DNA from: JAJPXI01 sp045595705 | GTDB taxonomy: Bacteria > Bacillota > Clostridia > Oscillospirales > Oscillospiraceae | Length of the DNA stretch: 5,394 bases | Direction: 5' to 3' | Assembly: GCA_045595705.1 (NCBI GenBank) | Contig: JAZOBA010000134.1 | Location: 1-5,394, forward strand | In this document: piece after piece, positions 5,389-5,394 of the stretch | Numbering within the stretch: the stretch's first letter is position 1 | Layout of the letters: the number at the start of each line of letters is the position of its first letter | The notes under the pieces: model-generated | What the model was told of the DNA's origin: nothing | The model's input: only the letters and a program-made list of their open reading frames with translations | Database searches by the model: none | Position numbers and translations under genes: made by a program

Positions 5389-5394
5389 CATCCT

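Overview
The window looks like chromosomal DNA from a GC-rich, low-oxygen Gram-positive gut bacterium of the Oscillospiraceae/Ruminococcaceae type (the Faecalibacterium, Subdoligranulum, Oscillibacter neighbourhood). This is an inference. It rests on strong Shine-Dalgarno sites before every gene, two S-layer-homology (SLH) proteins with short Firmicute-style signal peptides, a NifX-like protein with a His/Cys tail, and a TGTCATCCTGAG-type intergenic repeat. No tRNA, rRNA, CRISPR array, transposase or phage gene is visible.

Left part (1-1015, minus strand). A secreted protein with N-terminal SLH repeats runs off the left edge. Only its first 225 residues are present. Its codon choice is very narrow, which suggests high expression. 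It is preceded by an untranslated leader of about 170 bases that folds into four or five consecutive hairpins and leaves an open, A/U-rich ribosome binding site. A promoter lies near 852-880.

Centre (986-3701, minus strand). One two-gene operon reads leftwards from a promoter at 3673-3701. It holds a 721-residue BspA-type leucine-rich-repeat protein with three C-terminal SLH repeats, then, 14 bases later, a 133-residue NifX/NifB-type cofactor-binding protein ending in a metal-ligand-rich tail. A 13-bp hairpin at 986-1015 closes the operon.

Right part (3646-5090, plus strand). A divergent promoter, whose -10 box overlaps the -10 box of the leftward promoter, drives a low-molecular-weight protein tyrosine phosphatase and a ten-helix DMT/EamA transporter 37 bases later. 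They are probably cotranscribed.

End (5091-5394). No gene is supported here. The stretch contains a 182-bp inverted-repeat element with 17-bp perfect ends, an inner second inverted repeat and a central bidirectional terminator-like hairpin. A run of four short perfect palindromes follows.

The left and central genes concern the cell surface. The phosphatase/transporter pair has no obvious link to them beyond the shared divergent promoter region. I see no clear new multi-gene system. The observations most worth pursuing are the structured S-layer leader, the face-to-face promoters, the pairing of a surface LRR-SLH gene with a NifX-like gene, and the nested repeat element.
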